A DNA stretch of 64,000 bases from Streptomyces sp. NBC_00572 (GTDB taxonomy: Bacteria > Actinomycetota > Actinomycetes > Streptomycetales > Streptomycetaceae), in assembly GCF_026341815.1 (NCBI RefSeq), contig NZ_JAPENX010000001.1, positions 2,108,001 through 2,172,000 on the forward strand, in the 5' to 3' direction. The notes under the pieces are model-generated. The model was not told the DNA's origin. It searched no databases and saw only the letters and a list, made by a program, of their open reading frames with translations. Made by a program: the position numbers and the translations under genes. Each line of letters opens with the position of its first letter. Within the stretch, counting starts at the first letter, position 1. Of this stretch, positions 42,479 to 50,841 are shown in pieces.

Positions 42479-44008
42479 TCAGTGCGCGATGACCGGCACC
42501 TTCACCTCGTCCTCCGCGCCCTCGCCGGAGGCGGCGACGGCCCCGGTGTCCGGCTTGCCCGTGGTGATCAGGGTGAAGGCGATCACGGCCGAGGCGACCA
42601 GGATGCCGACGGCCCACCAGATGGCCGCGGTGTAGCCCTCGACCATGCCCTGGAGCTGGAGCATCTTCTGGGCGGCCGGGGTGGTCGCGCCCGCAGCGTT
42701 GTCCACCAGGTACGCGGTGGTCGCCGAGGCGGCGATCGTGTTCAGCAGGGCCGTACCGATGGCGCCGCCGACCTGCTGCGAGGTGTTGACCATCGCGGAG
42801 GCCACACCGGCGTCCCGCGGGTCCACGCCGTGCGTGGCGAGCGACATGGCCGGCATGAACGCCGTACCCATGCCCAGACCGAGCAGCAGCTGCGCGGGCA
42901 GGATCAGACCGGCGTACGAGGTGCCGACCTCCAGCTGGGTGAGCAGCAGCATGCCGACACCGGCGGTCAGGAAGCCGGGGGCCATGAGCAGCCGCGGCGG
43001 GACGCGGGTCATGAGCCGCGTACCGATCTGCGTCGAGCCGATGATCATGCCCGCGATCATCGGGAGGAACGCGAAGCCCGTCATGACCGGCGAGTAGCCC
43101 TTCACGACCTGGAGGTAGTAGGTCAGGAAGAGGAACAGGCCGAACATCGCGATGACGGCGAGACCCAGCGACAGGTAGACACCTCCGCGGTTGCGGTCGG
43201 TCAGGACGCGCAGCGGCAGCAGCGGGGACTTCACCTTCGCCTCGGTGAGCACGAAGGCGCCGAGCAGCACGACGGAGCCGACGAACAGGCCGATCGTGCC
43301 GGCGTCGCTCCAGCCCGCGGACTCGGCGCGGGTGAAGCCGTAGACGAGCGCGACCAGACCCAGGGTGGACAGGATCACGCCGGGGATGTCGAGCGTGGAG
43401 CGGTTGCGGCTGCCCGCGGGCTCACGGATGACGAGGTACGCGCCGACGGCGGCGACGATGGCGAACGGGATGTTGACGAAGAAGGTCCAGCGCCAGTTCA
43501 GGTACTCGGTGAGGAAACCGCCGAGGATCAGGCCCACGGCGCCGCCACCACCGGCGATCGCGCCGTAGATGCCGAAGGCCTTCGCGCGCTCCTTGGCGTC
43601 GGTGAAGGTCACGGCGAGCAGCGAGAGCGCGGCGGGCGCGAGGAGCGCGCCGAAGGCGCCCTGGAGCGCGCGGGCACCGAGCATCATGGCCTCGCCGGTC
43701 GCGGCCCCGCCGAGGGCGGACGCGAGGGCGAAGCCGATCAGGCCGACGACGAAGGTGCGCTTACGGCCCCACAGGTCGGCGATGCGGCCGCCGAAGAGGA
43801 GCAGACCGCCGAAGGCGAGGGCGTAGGCGGTGATGACCCACTGCCGGTTGCCGTCCGATATCCCGAGGTCCTGCTGGGCGGAGGGCAGCGCGATGTTCAC
43901 GATCGTCGCGTCGAGCACGACCATCAGCTGGGCGAGGGCGATGAAGACGAGCGCTTTCCAGCGGCCCGGGTCGGGGTGGGTCAGGGTGTTGGCGGGGACT
44001 TTCGGCAT
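42479..44008 (-). CDS. DHA2-family MFS drug exporter (TetR-controlled)
   Basis: About 509 residues with 14 membrane helices. Motif D1 (LMVVLDATIVNIALPSAQQD), motif A (GGRIADLWGRKR) and motif C (GGGGAVGLILGGFLTEYL) place it with EmrB/QacA exporters. It follows a TetR gene in the same direction, 106 bases downstream. A GTG at 44020 is in frame, but AAGAGG overlaps it, so the ATG at 44008 with that site eleven bases upstream is preferred. Confidence 0.88.
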   Translation of the reverse strand: MPKVPANTLTHPDPGRWKALVFIALAQLMVVLDATIVNIALPSAQQDLGISDGNRQWVITAYALAFGGLLLFGGRIADLWGRKRTFVVGLIGFALASALGGAATGEAMMLGARALQGAFGALLAPAALSLLAVTFTDAKERAKAFGIYGAIAGGGGAVGLILGGFLTEYLNWRWTFFVNIPFAIVAAVGAYLVIREPAGSRNRSTLDIPGVILSTLGLVALVYGFTRAESAGWSDAGTIGLFVGSVVLLGAFVLTEAKVKSPLLPLRVLTDRNRGGVYLSLGLAVIAMFGLFLFLTYYLQVVKGYSPVMTGFAFLPMIAGMIIGSTQIGTRLMTRVPPRLLMAPGFLTAGVGMLLLTQLEVGTSYAGLILPAQLLLGLGMGTAFMPAMSLATHGVDPRDAGVASAMVNTSQQVGGAIGTALLNTIAASATTAYLVDNAAGATTPAAQKMLQLQGMVEGYTAAIWWAVGILVASAVIAFTLITTGKPDTGAVAASGEGAEDEVKVPVIAH

Positions 44009-44114
44009 GGGGGTAGCCACCTCTTGGCGCGTACTGGTGAAAAAGGACGTAAAGCTGAGTCGGGCGGGCGGAGTGCCGGTTACGTAAGTCGGGATCCCCT
44101 GGGGAGGACGGCGC

Positions 44115-44777
44115 TCACGAGCAGGAGTCGCGTCGCAGGTCCTCCAGGGTCGCGGCCTTCCCGGGCAGCTCGGAGCGCGCGGGCGCCTCCAGGCCGTCGA
44201 GGAACAGCAGCAGGTGACGGCGGACGAACTGGTCGAAGGACGCGCAGCCCGAGCCGGGCAGCGGTCGGGTCAGCTGGGAGAGCGCCACCATCAGGTCCCC
44301 GACGCCCACGTCGGTGCGCAGTCGGCCGGCCCGCTGTGCCCGCTCCACGAGGCCCTGGACGGCCTCCTCCAGGCGGTCGCGCTCGGCGACCAGGTCGGGG
44401 TGGTCCTTGTCGAAGGCGCCGTCGAGCATCGGGCACAGGGCGCCGACGCGCTCGTCGGCGGCGCCGAGGGTGAACCGGCGGAGGGCGGCGAACGTGTCGC
44501 TCTCCTCCTCGGCGGCCCGTTCGGCGACCTCCGTGACGCGGGCCATGAGCGAGAGGACGACCTCGTGGACGAGGTCGGTGCGCTCGGGGAAGTTCCGGTA
44601 GAGCGTGGCGTTGCCGACGCCGGCCCGGCGCGCGATCTCGTCGTAGGGCACCTGGGACCCGAACTCGACGAACATCTCGCGGGCCGCCGTCACGATCCGC
44701 TCACGGTTGCGCAGGGCGTCCGCACGCGGGCGGGGTACGCGGCGGGCGGACCCGGAATCGGTGACGGTGCTGGTCAC
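44115..44777 (-). CDS. TetR-family transcriptional repressor
   Basis: 220 residues. The N-terminal HTH is clear (RERIVTAAREMFVEFGSQVP, YDEIARRAGVGNATLYRNFP), followed by a ligand-binding helical domain with a TetR_C-type ending. GTG start with AGAGGAGG seven bases upstream. Two copies of a 15-bp operator flank its promoter. It precedes the MFS exporter and probably senses that pump's substrate. Confidence 0.9.
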   Translation of the reverse strand: MTSTVTDSGSARRVPRPRADALRNRERIVTAAREMFVEFGSQVPYDEIARRAGVGNATLYRNFPERTDLVHEVVLSLMARVTEVAERAAEEESDTFAALRRFTLGAADERVGALCPMLDGAFDKDHPDLVAERDRLEEAVQGLVERAQRAGRLRTDVGVGDLMVALSQLTRPLPGSGCASFDQFVRRHLLLFLDGLEAPARSELPGKAATLEDLRRDSCS

Positions 44778-44814
44778 GCCACGACCTCCTCTGAGGGTCA
44801 TCTCTGGGATATCC

Positions 44815-44868
44815 GGGGAGGGACTCCCCACTTCGCTGAACACAGTCATAAACGGGGACCGAGTCCCC
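44815..44868. promoter_or_regulatory. Paired 15-bp operators in the TetR promoter
   Basis: GGGGAGGGACTCCCC (44815-44829) and GGGGACCGAGTCCCC (44854-44868) are both palindromic. Aligned on the minus strand they match at 12 of 15 positions. Centres are 39 bases apart and bracket the likely promoter. Confidence 0.65.
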
Positions 44869-45072
44869 GGTTATTTCCCTGCCGACGTGTGACCTGAGTC
44901 ACATCGCTCGTCTCTCCCGGGACACCCGCGCTCCGGTCCCCGCTCGGTCCACCGATCGGGCCACCCGGCGCGCGCCTCGGAACCACGCGCCACAGGCTGA
45001 TCGCACAGCGCGGGCCCGCGAGTACCGGATGGGGCCGCGCCGCCGACCTGCCCCCACCGGAGAGGCGACCGT

Positions 45073-46344
45073 ATGCAGCACCCCCGCCGACGGATACGCA
45101 GACCCGTCGTCCTGGCCGCGACCACGGCGCTCTCCCTCACGCTGCTCGCCTCCGCGAGCACCACGCTCCCCGGGCCGTCCCCCGCCTCGGCCGGCCCCGT
45201 GGCCGCCGCGCCCGCCGGTGCCCAGCTGGGACCCTGCCGGATCGCCACCACGATGGGCGTACAGATGTCGGAGGGGCTGCCCACGGCCCCCGGGTACGTA
45301 CGGTCCACGGGCCAGGTCAGGGCGCTGAACCTGATGGTCGACTTCCCCGACGCCCCCGGGGACGGCGCGGCGATGGGTCGCTTCCGCGAGTTCTTCCCAC
45401 AGACCGCCGACTGGTTCCGCACCAGCTCGTACGGGCGGCTGCACTACCGGGCCGAGGCACCGATACCCGACTGGCTGCGGATGCCCAAGGCGTTCTCCGC
45501 GTACGGGATCGAGCGCGGCTCACCGTACGAACCCGGGTACCGCTCCCTCGTCGAGGACATCGTGAAGGCGGCCGACCCGAAGGTGGACTTCAGCGCGTAC
45601 GACCTGGTCAACGTCCTGGTCACGCCGAACGCCGGGCCCTCCGCCCTGGACACCGTCCTCTCCGTGACCTTCTCCGGAAACGACGACGCCCCGTACGCGG
45701 ACGGCGTGCCCCTCGCCAACACGTCCTTCGTCTACAGCCGTCAGGACGACGGCTCCGGCAGCTTCGCCGAGACCGGCTACCGGGTCCTGCCGCACGAGAA
45801 CGGCCATGTCTTCGGGCTGCCCGACCTGTACACCTCGGACGGCGGCGGGACCGTCGGGCACTGGGACATCATGTCCGAGGACTGGGGCGCCAACAACGAC
45901 CTGCTCGGCTGGCACAAGTGGAAGCTGGGCTGGCTCGACAACGACCAGGTCGGCTGCGCGTCCGGCCCCGGCACCGGCGACTACACCCTCACCCCGCTCG
46001 CGGTCGCGGGCGGCCCCAAGCTCGCGTTCGTCCCGCTCTCCGGCACCTCCGGGTACGCGGTCGAGGTCCGCAGCAAGGACGGCAACGACGAGGCGGTCTG
46101 CGAGCAGGGCGTCCTGGTCTACCGGGTGGAGTCCGACGTGGACACCGGCCACGGCCCCGTGACCGTCTCCGACAGCGAGCACGCGAGCGGCGGCTGCACC
46201 CGGCGCGCGAACGTCCACGCGGAGCTGTCGGACGCGCCGTACCGCCCTGGAGAAACGTTCACGGACCGCGCCAACGGCATAAGGATCAGCGTGCTGGAGG
46301 AGGACGAGAGCGGCACGTACCGGGTCCGGATCACCCGCCGCTGA
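45073..46344 (+). CDS. Secreted M6-family zinc metalloprotease
   Basis: 423 residues with a basic N-terminus and Sec signal peptide (about 1-40). The catalytic HExxHxxGxxD motif appears as HENGHVFGLPDLY at about residue 241, followed by the Met-turn segment WDIMS. The M6 family includes immune inhibitor A-like peptidases. GGAGAGG is seven bases before the ATG. Monocistronic; divergent from the TetR gene. Four cysteines in the mature part could form disulfides. Confidence 0.9.
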   Translation: MQHPRRRIRRPVVLAATTALSLTLLASASTTLPGPSPASAGPVAAAPAGAQLGPCRIATTMGVQMSEGLPTAPGYVRSTGQVRALNLMVDFPDAPGDGAAMGRFREFFPQTADWFRTSSYGRLHYRAEAPIPDWLRMPKAFSAYGIERGSPYEPGYRSLVEDIVKAADPKVDFSAYDLVNVLVTPNAGPSALDTVLSVTFSGNDDAPYADGVPLANTSFVYSRQDDGSGSFAETGYRVLPHENGHVFGLPDLYTSDGGGTVGHWDIMSEDWGANNDLLGWHKWKLGWLDNDQVGCASGPGTGDYTLTPLAVAGGPKLAFVPLSGTSGYAVEVRSKDGNDEAVCEQGVLVYRVESDVDTGHGPVTVSDSEHASGGCTRRANVHAELSDAPYRPGETFTDRANGIRISVLEEDESGTYRVRITRR

Positions 46345-46353
46345 CGGGACCGG

Positions 46354-47994
46354 TCACCCGCCGCCGAACAGGCCGCCCCGCAGCTCCCGCTTGAGGATCT
46401 TCCCGGTCGGGTTCCGGGGCAGTTCCTCCTCGCGCACCAGGACATGGGCGGGCACCTTGAAGGCGGCGAGCCGCGCGCCCACGTGCGCGCGCAGCTCGTC
46501 GAGGGCGACGGCGGCGCCGGGCCGCAGCCGGACGACGGCCGCGACCTCCTCGCCCAGGAGGGGGTGCGGCACGCCGAGGACGGCGGCGTCGACGACATCC
46601 GGGTGCTGCTGCAGCACGCCCTCGACCTCGACGCAGTACACGTTCTCGCCGCCCCGGACGACCATGTCGGTGAGCCGGTCGACGATGCTGACCCGCCCGT
46701 CCGCGTCCACGCGCGCGAGGTCCCCGGTCCGGAACCAGCCGTCCTCGGAGAACGCGGCGCGGGTCGCCTCCTCGTCGCGCCAGTAGCCGCGGACCAGGGC
46801 CTGCCCGCGCAGCCACAGCTCGCCGACGCCCTCGGCGTCGGGCCGGTCGATCCGCACCTCGGTGGTGGGCGAGGGCCGGCCGACGCTCCCGGGGTGGGCG
46901 CGGTACTCGGCGCCGACGTTGGACAGGACCCCGCCGCTGGTCTCGGTCAGCCCGTAGCCGTTGCGGGGTTCGAGCCGCTCCCCGTACCCGGCGGTGATCC
47001 CGTCGACGATGCCGGGCGGGGCTGCGGCGCCCCCGGTGCTCAGCAGGGCGAGGCTTTCGAGCCCGTCGCCGGTGGCGCGGGCGAGGTCGAGCAGTTGGAG
47101 GGCGGTGGTGGGGACGCCCGCGTAGTGGGTGACACGGTGCTCCCGGATCAGTTCGAGGGCCCGGCCGGCGTCCCACTTCCGCATCGTCACCAGGGTCCCG
47201 CCGGCCGCCATCACCCCGTAGAAGGAGGTGAAGGCGGCCACGTGGAAGAAGGGGAAGGTCGTCAGCGACACGGGCACGGGCCCCGTCCCGGGCACGTCCC
47301 CGCGCGCGAGGGCCGCCGCCGCGGCGAAGTACCGCGGATTCATCGCGGCCCCGGCCTGGGCGAGATGGGTGGCGACGGCGCCCTTGGGCCGCCCGGTGGT
47401 CCCGGAGGTGTAGATGACGGTGGCGTCGTGCTCGGGCAGGACGTCGACGAGGGGCGGCCCGAGGTGCGGATCGGTGTCGGGGACGTATGCCTCGAAGCCC
47501 TCCCACGTCTCCGGCGCCGTCTCCGGGTGGAAAACGATCCCGGGCACGTGGTTCCGGGCGGCCCACTCCCGCACCCGCCCGACCCGCTCCCCGTCCACGA
47601 GCAGCACGCCGGGAGCGCAGTCGTCCAGGGCGTACGTGAACTCGCCCTCGGTCCACCAGGCGTTGAGGGGTACGGCGACGAGCCCGGCGAGCTGGGCGGC
47701 CCAGAAGGCGACCTGCCACTCGGGATGGTTCCGCATGGCCACCACGGCCCGGTCCCCGGGCCGCAGCCCGTACTCCCCGACGAGTCGCCGGGCGAGCCCG
47801 CAGGCGGCGTCGAAGAACTCGCGGTACGTCGTCCGCCCGCCGTCCTCGGAGACGAGGAACACCTGTTCCCCGTATCCCCAGACGACCTCGACGAACTCCC
47901 GCAGGGTCCGCGGTCCGGACGCGTACACCCCGTCGCTCACCTCGAAGGGAGCGCCGGGCGCGGTCAGCCGGGATTCCGGGCCGGACGTTTCCAT
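46354..47994 (-). CDS. Class I adenylate-forming enzyme (acyl-CoA synthetase)
   Basis: 546 residues that activate a carboxylic acid with ATP and load it onto CoA. Motifs: the P-loop TVIYTSGTTGRPKGAVATH, NGYGLTETSGG, GWFRTGDLARVDADGRVSIV and the C-terminal lysine segment LPRNPTGKILKREL. Chain length of the acid cannot be told. ATG with AGGAGG eight bases upstream. Divergent from an ArsR-type regulator across a palindrome-rich spacer. Confidence 0.92.
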   Translation of the reverse strand: METSGPESRLTAPGAPFEVSDGVYASGPRTLREFVEVVWGYGEQVFLVSEDGGRTTYREFFDAACGLARRLVGEYGLRPGDRAVVAMRNHPEWQVAFWAAQLAGLVAVPLNAWWTEGEFTYALDDCAPGVLLVDGERVGRVREWAARNHVPGIVFHPETAPETWEGFEAYVPDTDPHLGPPLVDVLPEHDATVIYTSGTTGRPKGAVATHLAQAGAAMNPRYFAAAAALARGDVPGTGPVPVSLTTFPFFHVAAFTSFYGVMAAGGTLVTMRKWDAGRALELIREHRVTHYAGVPTTALQLLDLARATGDGLESLALLSTGGAAAPPGIVDGITAGYGERLEPRNGYGLTETSGGVLSNVGAEYRAHPGSVGRPSPTTEVRIDRPDAEGVGELWLRGQALVRGYWRDEEATRAAFSEDGWFRTGDLARVDADGRVSIVDRLTDMVVRGGENVYCVEVEGVLQQHPDVVDAAVLGVPHPLLGEEVAAVVRLRPGAAVALDELRAHVGARLAAFKVPAHVLVREEELPRNPTGKILKRELRGGLFGGG

Positions 47995-48087
47995 GACGAG
48001 GACCTCCTGCGCGCGTGCTCCCGGTGCGCGGCGACGCTATGCCGCGCCCACGGTCAGGTCAATCCCGCCCTGCCGGGAAAGCCGTCG

Positions 48088-48128
48088 AGAGATATCTCTT
48101 GACAGATTTCTATCGAGAGAACACTCTC
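48088..48128. promoter_or_regulatory. ArsR operator region: palindromes over a TTGACA promoter
   Basis: AGAGATATCTCT (48088-48099) is a perfect 12-bp palindrome and overlaps a consensus -35 TTGACA (48099-48104). GAGAG-AACA-CTCTC (48115-48128) lies over the -10 region just before the ArsR ATG. Confidence 0.65.
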
Positions 48129-48133
48129 ATTGC

Positions 48134-48721
48134 ATGGAGCAACCGAACGAAGCCCCCCGCGAGAACCCCGAGACCTCCGAGATCTCCGGGGGTGGCGACC
48201 AAGCCCCCCGCCGCCTGACCGACCCCGCCTCCATGCGGGCGCTCTCCCACCCGGTCCGCCTCGCCCTCATCGAAGTCCTCACCCTTCATGGGGCCCTGAC
48301 GGCCACTCAGGCGGGCGAGCTGATCGGCGAGACCCCCACCACCTGCTCCTTCCACCTCCGCCAGCTCGCGAAGTACGGCTTCGTCGAGGAGGCCGGCCCC
48401 ATGCCGGGGCGCTCGCGCCCCTGGCGCGTCACACGGCTCGGCTGGTCCACGGAGAACGACGCCCCCGCCGACACCGCCGTCGCGGCCCGACACCTCGGCG
48501 AACTGACCCTGGAACGCCAGCTGGACCGGCACCGGGCGCACGAGCGCGACGCCCACCGCGCCCACACCGTCTGGTGGGCCACCCCCGACGAGGCGGCCGA
48601 ACTCCAGGGTGAGATCGACGAGTTGGTGATGCGCTACCGGGACAGGCTCCAGGACCCGTCGAAGCGCCCCGAGGGCGCGGAAGCAATCGAAGTGGTGATC
48701 CTCACCCACCCGTTCGCCTGA
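48134..48721 (+). CDS. ArsR-type winged-helix regulator
   Basis: 195 residues. The HTH_20/ArsR domain shows LSHPVRLALIEVLTLHGALT, AGELIGETPTTCSFHLRQLA and KYGFVEEA. No metal-binding cysteines are arranged as in ArsR/SmtB proper. The C-terminal half is a charged helical domain. It probably represses its own promoter and the divergent acyl-CoA synthetase, and is followed 58 bases later by an MFS gene, forming regulator-exporter. Confidence 0.85.
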   Translation: MEQPNEAPRENPETSEISGGGDQAPRRLTDPASMRALSHPVRLALIEVLTLHGALTATQAGELIGETPTTCSFHLRQLAKYGFVEEAGPMPGRSRPWRVTRLGWSTENDAPADTAVAARHLGELTLERQLDRHRAHERDAHRAHTVWWATPDEAAELQGEIDELVMRYRDRLQDPSKRPEGAEAIEVVILTHPFA

Positions 48722-48779
48722 CCACCACCGACACGGACCAGACAACAGACCGGACGACAGACCGTTCTCAGGGGGAGAC

Positions 48780-50033
48780 ATGACCGTCCAGGCAGTGACC
48801 ACGCCGGAGGCGGCGCCCGACACGACGAAGCCCTTGCGGAAGAACAGGGACTTCACGCTGCTGTGGGGCGGCCAGACCGTCTCCCAGCTCGGCACCTCGG
48901 TCTCCGTCCTGGCCTTCCCCCTGCTCGTCCTCTCCCTGAACGGCTCCGCCGTGCAGGCGGGCGCACTCGGCACCCTCCAGGCGGTCATCCGCGTCACCTT
49001 CCAGCTGCCCGCCGGCGCGTTGGCCGACCGCTGGAGCAGGAAGCGCGTCATGCAGGTCTGCGACGCGGGCCGCGCCGTCCTCTTCACCGCCCTGGCCACG
49101 GCGATCCTGCTCGGCCGGGCACCGCTCGCGGTGATCTTCGCGGTCGCGGGCGCCGCCGCGGTCCTGGACGTCCTGTTCGGCGCGGCCGAGACGTCGATCG
49201 TCAGCCAGCTCGTATCGCGTTCGCAGCTCCCGGAGGCCTTCGCCAAGAACGAGGCCCGCGCCTACGGAGCTTCCCTGGCCGGTCCCCCGCTGGGCGGCTT
49301 CCTCTACGCGCTCGGCCGCTCGGTCCCGTTCCTCTTCGACGCCCTGAGCTATCTGCTCTCCCTCCTCGCGGTCTCGTTCATCCGCAGGCCCGCCCACCCC
49401 GAGGAGCAGGAGACCGGGAAGACCTCGCTCCGCCACGACATGCTGGAAGGCCTCCGCCATGTCGTCGCGAGCCCCTTCCTCCGGGCGGTGATCCTGATGG
49501 CGGCGCCGGTCAACTTCGCCCTCACCGGCGCCCAGTTCTCGGCCGTCCTGATCCTCACCGACACGGGCCACAGCCCCCGGGCGCTCGGCATCGCGCAGGG
49601 CTGCATCGCGGTCGGCGGTCTCCTCGGCGCCCTCTTCGCCGCCCGCGTCCAGCGGCTCCTGCCCTTCCACCGCCTGCTGGTCGTGGCCCTGGCCGTGCTG
49701 CCCGCGCTGCTCACGGCGAGCACCGTCCTGAACGGCAGCCTGGCGATGGTGGCCCCGCTGGCCACGGGCCTGTTCCTGGCGCCCGCCGTCAACTCGATCC
49801 TCTTCGGCCGGATCGCCGCGACCACCCCGGCCCGCCTCCAGGGCCGTGTCATCAGCGTCGTCGCCCTCGCGGCCACCGCCGCCGCCTCGCTGGCCCCGAT
49901 CGTCATCGGCACGGTCGTGGAACACAACGGCGGCACGGCGGCCATGACCACGGTCGTGGCGGCCGCCTGCCTCTCCCTCGTGGCGGCCCTCCTGAACCGC
50001 CGGACCCTCCGCGACAACCAGGACGCCCACTGA
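48780..50033 (+). CDS. MFS transporter (EntS-like)
   Basis: 417 residues, about 12 helices. The opening DFTLLWGGQTVSQLGTSVSV and FQLPAGALADRWSRKRVMQ are typical of the MFS_3/enterobactin-exporter branch. GGGGGAG precedes the ATG. Likely cotranscribed with the ArsR-type gene. The cargo is unknown. Confidence 0.87.
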   Translation: MTVQAVTTPEAAPDTTKPLRKNRDFTLLWGGQTVSQLGTSVSVLAFPLLVLSLNGSAVQAGALGTLQAVIRVTFQLPAGALADRWSRKRVMQVCDAGRAVLFTALATAILLGRAPLAVIFAVAGAAAVLDVLFGAAETSIVSQLVSRSQLPEAFAKNEARAYGASLAGPPLGGFLYALGRSVPFLFDALSYLLSLLAVSFIRRPAHPEEQETGKTSLRHDMLEGLRHVVASPFLRAVILMAAPVNFALTGAQFSAVLILTDTGHSPRALGIAQGCIAVGGLLGALFAARVQRLLPFHRLLVVALAVLPALLTASTVLNGSLAMVAPLATGLFLAPAVNSILFGRIAATTPARLQGRVISVVALAATAAASLAPIVIGTVVEHNGGTAAMTTVVAAACLSLVAALLNRRTLRDNQDAH

Positions 50034-50055
50034 GGGCGTGCGGCAGACTCGGACC

Positions 50056-50745
50056 ATGACGTCACGGATACGCCGTCGATCAGCCCAGGCCGCCTCGCTG
50101 CTGTTCGCCCTCGTGCTCGCCGGCCTCAGCGGGTGCTCCCGCGGCCCGAGTGAGAGCGAACTCAAGGGAATCGCCACCTCCGACGAGGTCCGGCAGAAGC
50201 GGGAGCGCACCGAGCGCGAACTGCGGGCGCGGGCCGCCGAGATCGGCAGGACGTCTCCGTGGGGCCCGGCTCTGCGCACCACCGTGGTGGACACGTGCGC
50301 CCGGGGCGGAGGCAAGAACCACCTCGACCAGAACGCGCCGAAGCAGTCGGCCATGTACTGCCGGATGCGGCTGCACATGTACTTCGTCGTCGACCGTCCC
50401 GTGCCCGACGTCCTCGCGGACCTCCGGTCCATGAAGACGCCCGCGGTCTGGAGCGAGGGCTCGATCAGGAGCGCGCTGCGGTACTACGAGACCAGGGTCT
50501 ACGAGCAGCCGCACGCCTACCGGCCGTCGATCGCGAGCGTCACCGGTGGGATGCTGCTGTCCTGGGAGCCGCCCGGCGACGAGGCGCGGTTGCAGGTCCC
50601 GGAGCCGTGCCCCGGGCGCAAGGCCGTGTTCGGCACCTGCGCGTCCGATCCCGCCGACGTCACCCTCTCCGCACTGCGGGAACGGTCGGGCACGCTGTTC
50701 GAGTGGACGCTCACGACGGGCTATCACACCGTGCCGGGCGCATAG
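50056..50745 (+). CDS. Hypothetical lipoprotein
   Basis: 229 residues. Arginine-rich start, hydrophobic segment and lipobox LSGC (Cys at about 27) mark a lipid-anchored exported protein. The mature part has four further cysteines and no domain I recognise. Starts 22 bases after the MFS stop, possibly in the same transcript. Confidence 0.75.
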   Translation: MTSRIRRRSAQAASLLFALVLAGLSGCSRGPSESELKGIATSDEVRQKRERTERELRARAAEIGRTSPWGPALRTTVVDTCARGGGKNHLDQNAPKQSAMYCRMRLHMYFVVDRPVPDVLADLRSMKTPAVWSEGSIRSALRYYETRVYEQPHAYRPSIASVTGGMLLSWEPPGDEARLQVPEPCPGRKAVFGTCASDPADVTLSALRERSGTLFEWTLTTGYHTVPGA

Positions 50746-50763
50746 CCGCGCGGGAAGAGGAAA

Positions 50764-50798
50764 AGGGCCGGCCGGTGTCGTACTCCCCGGCCGGCCCT
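50764..50798. terminator. Terminator after the lipoprotein gene
   Basis: AGGGCCGGCCGG and CCGGCCGGCCCT form a perfect 12-bp stem with an eleven-base loop, shared with the convergent SGNH gene. Confidence 0.75.
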
Positions 50799-50841
50799 CT
50801 CTCAGGTGCTACGTACGCTCCTGCATCCGTCTACCGACGGC

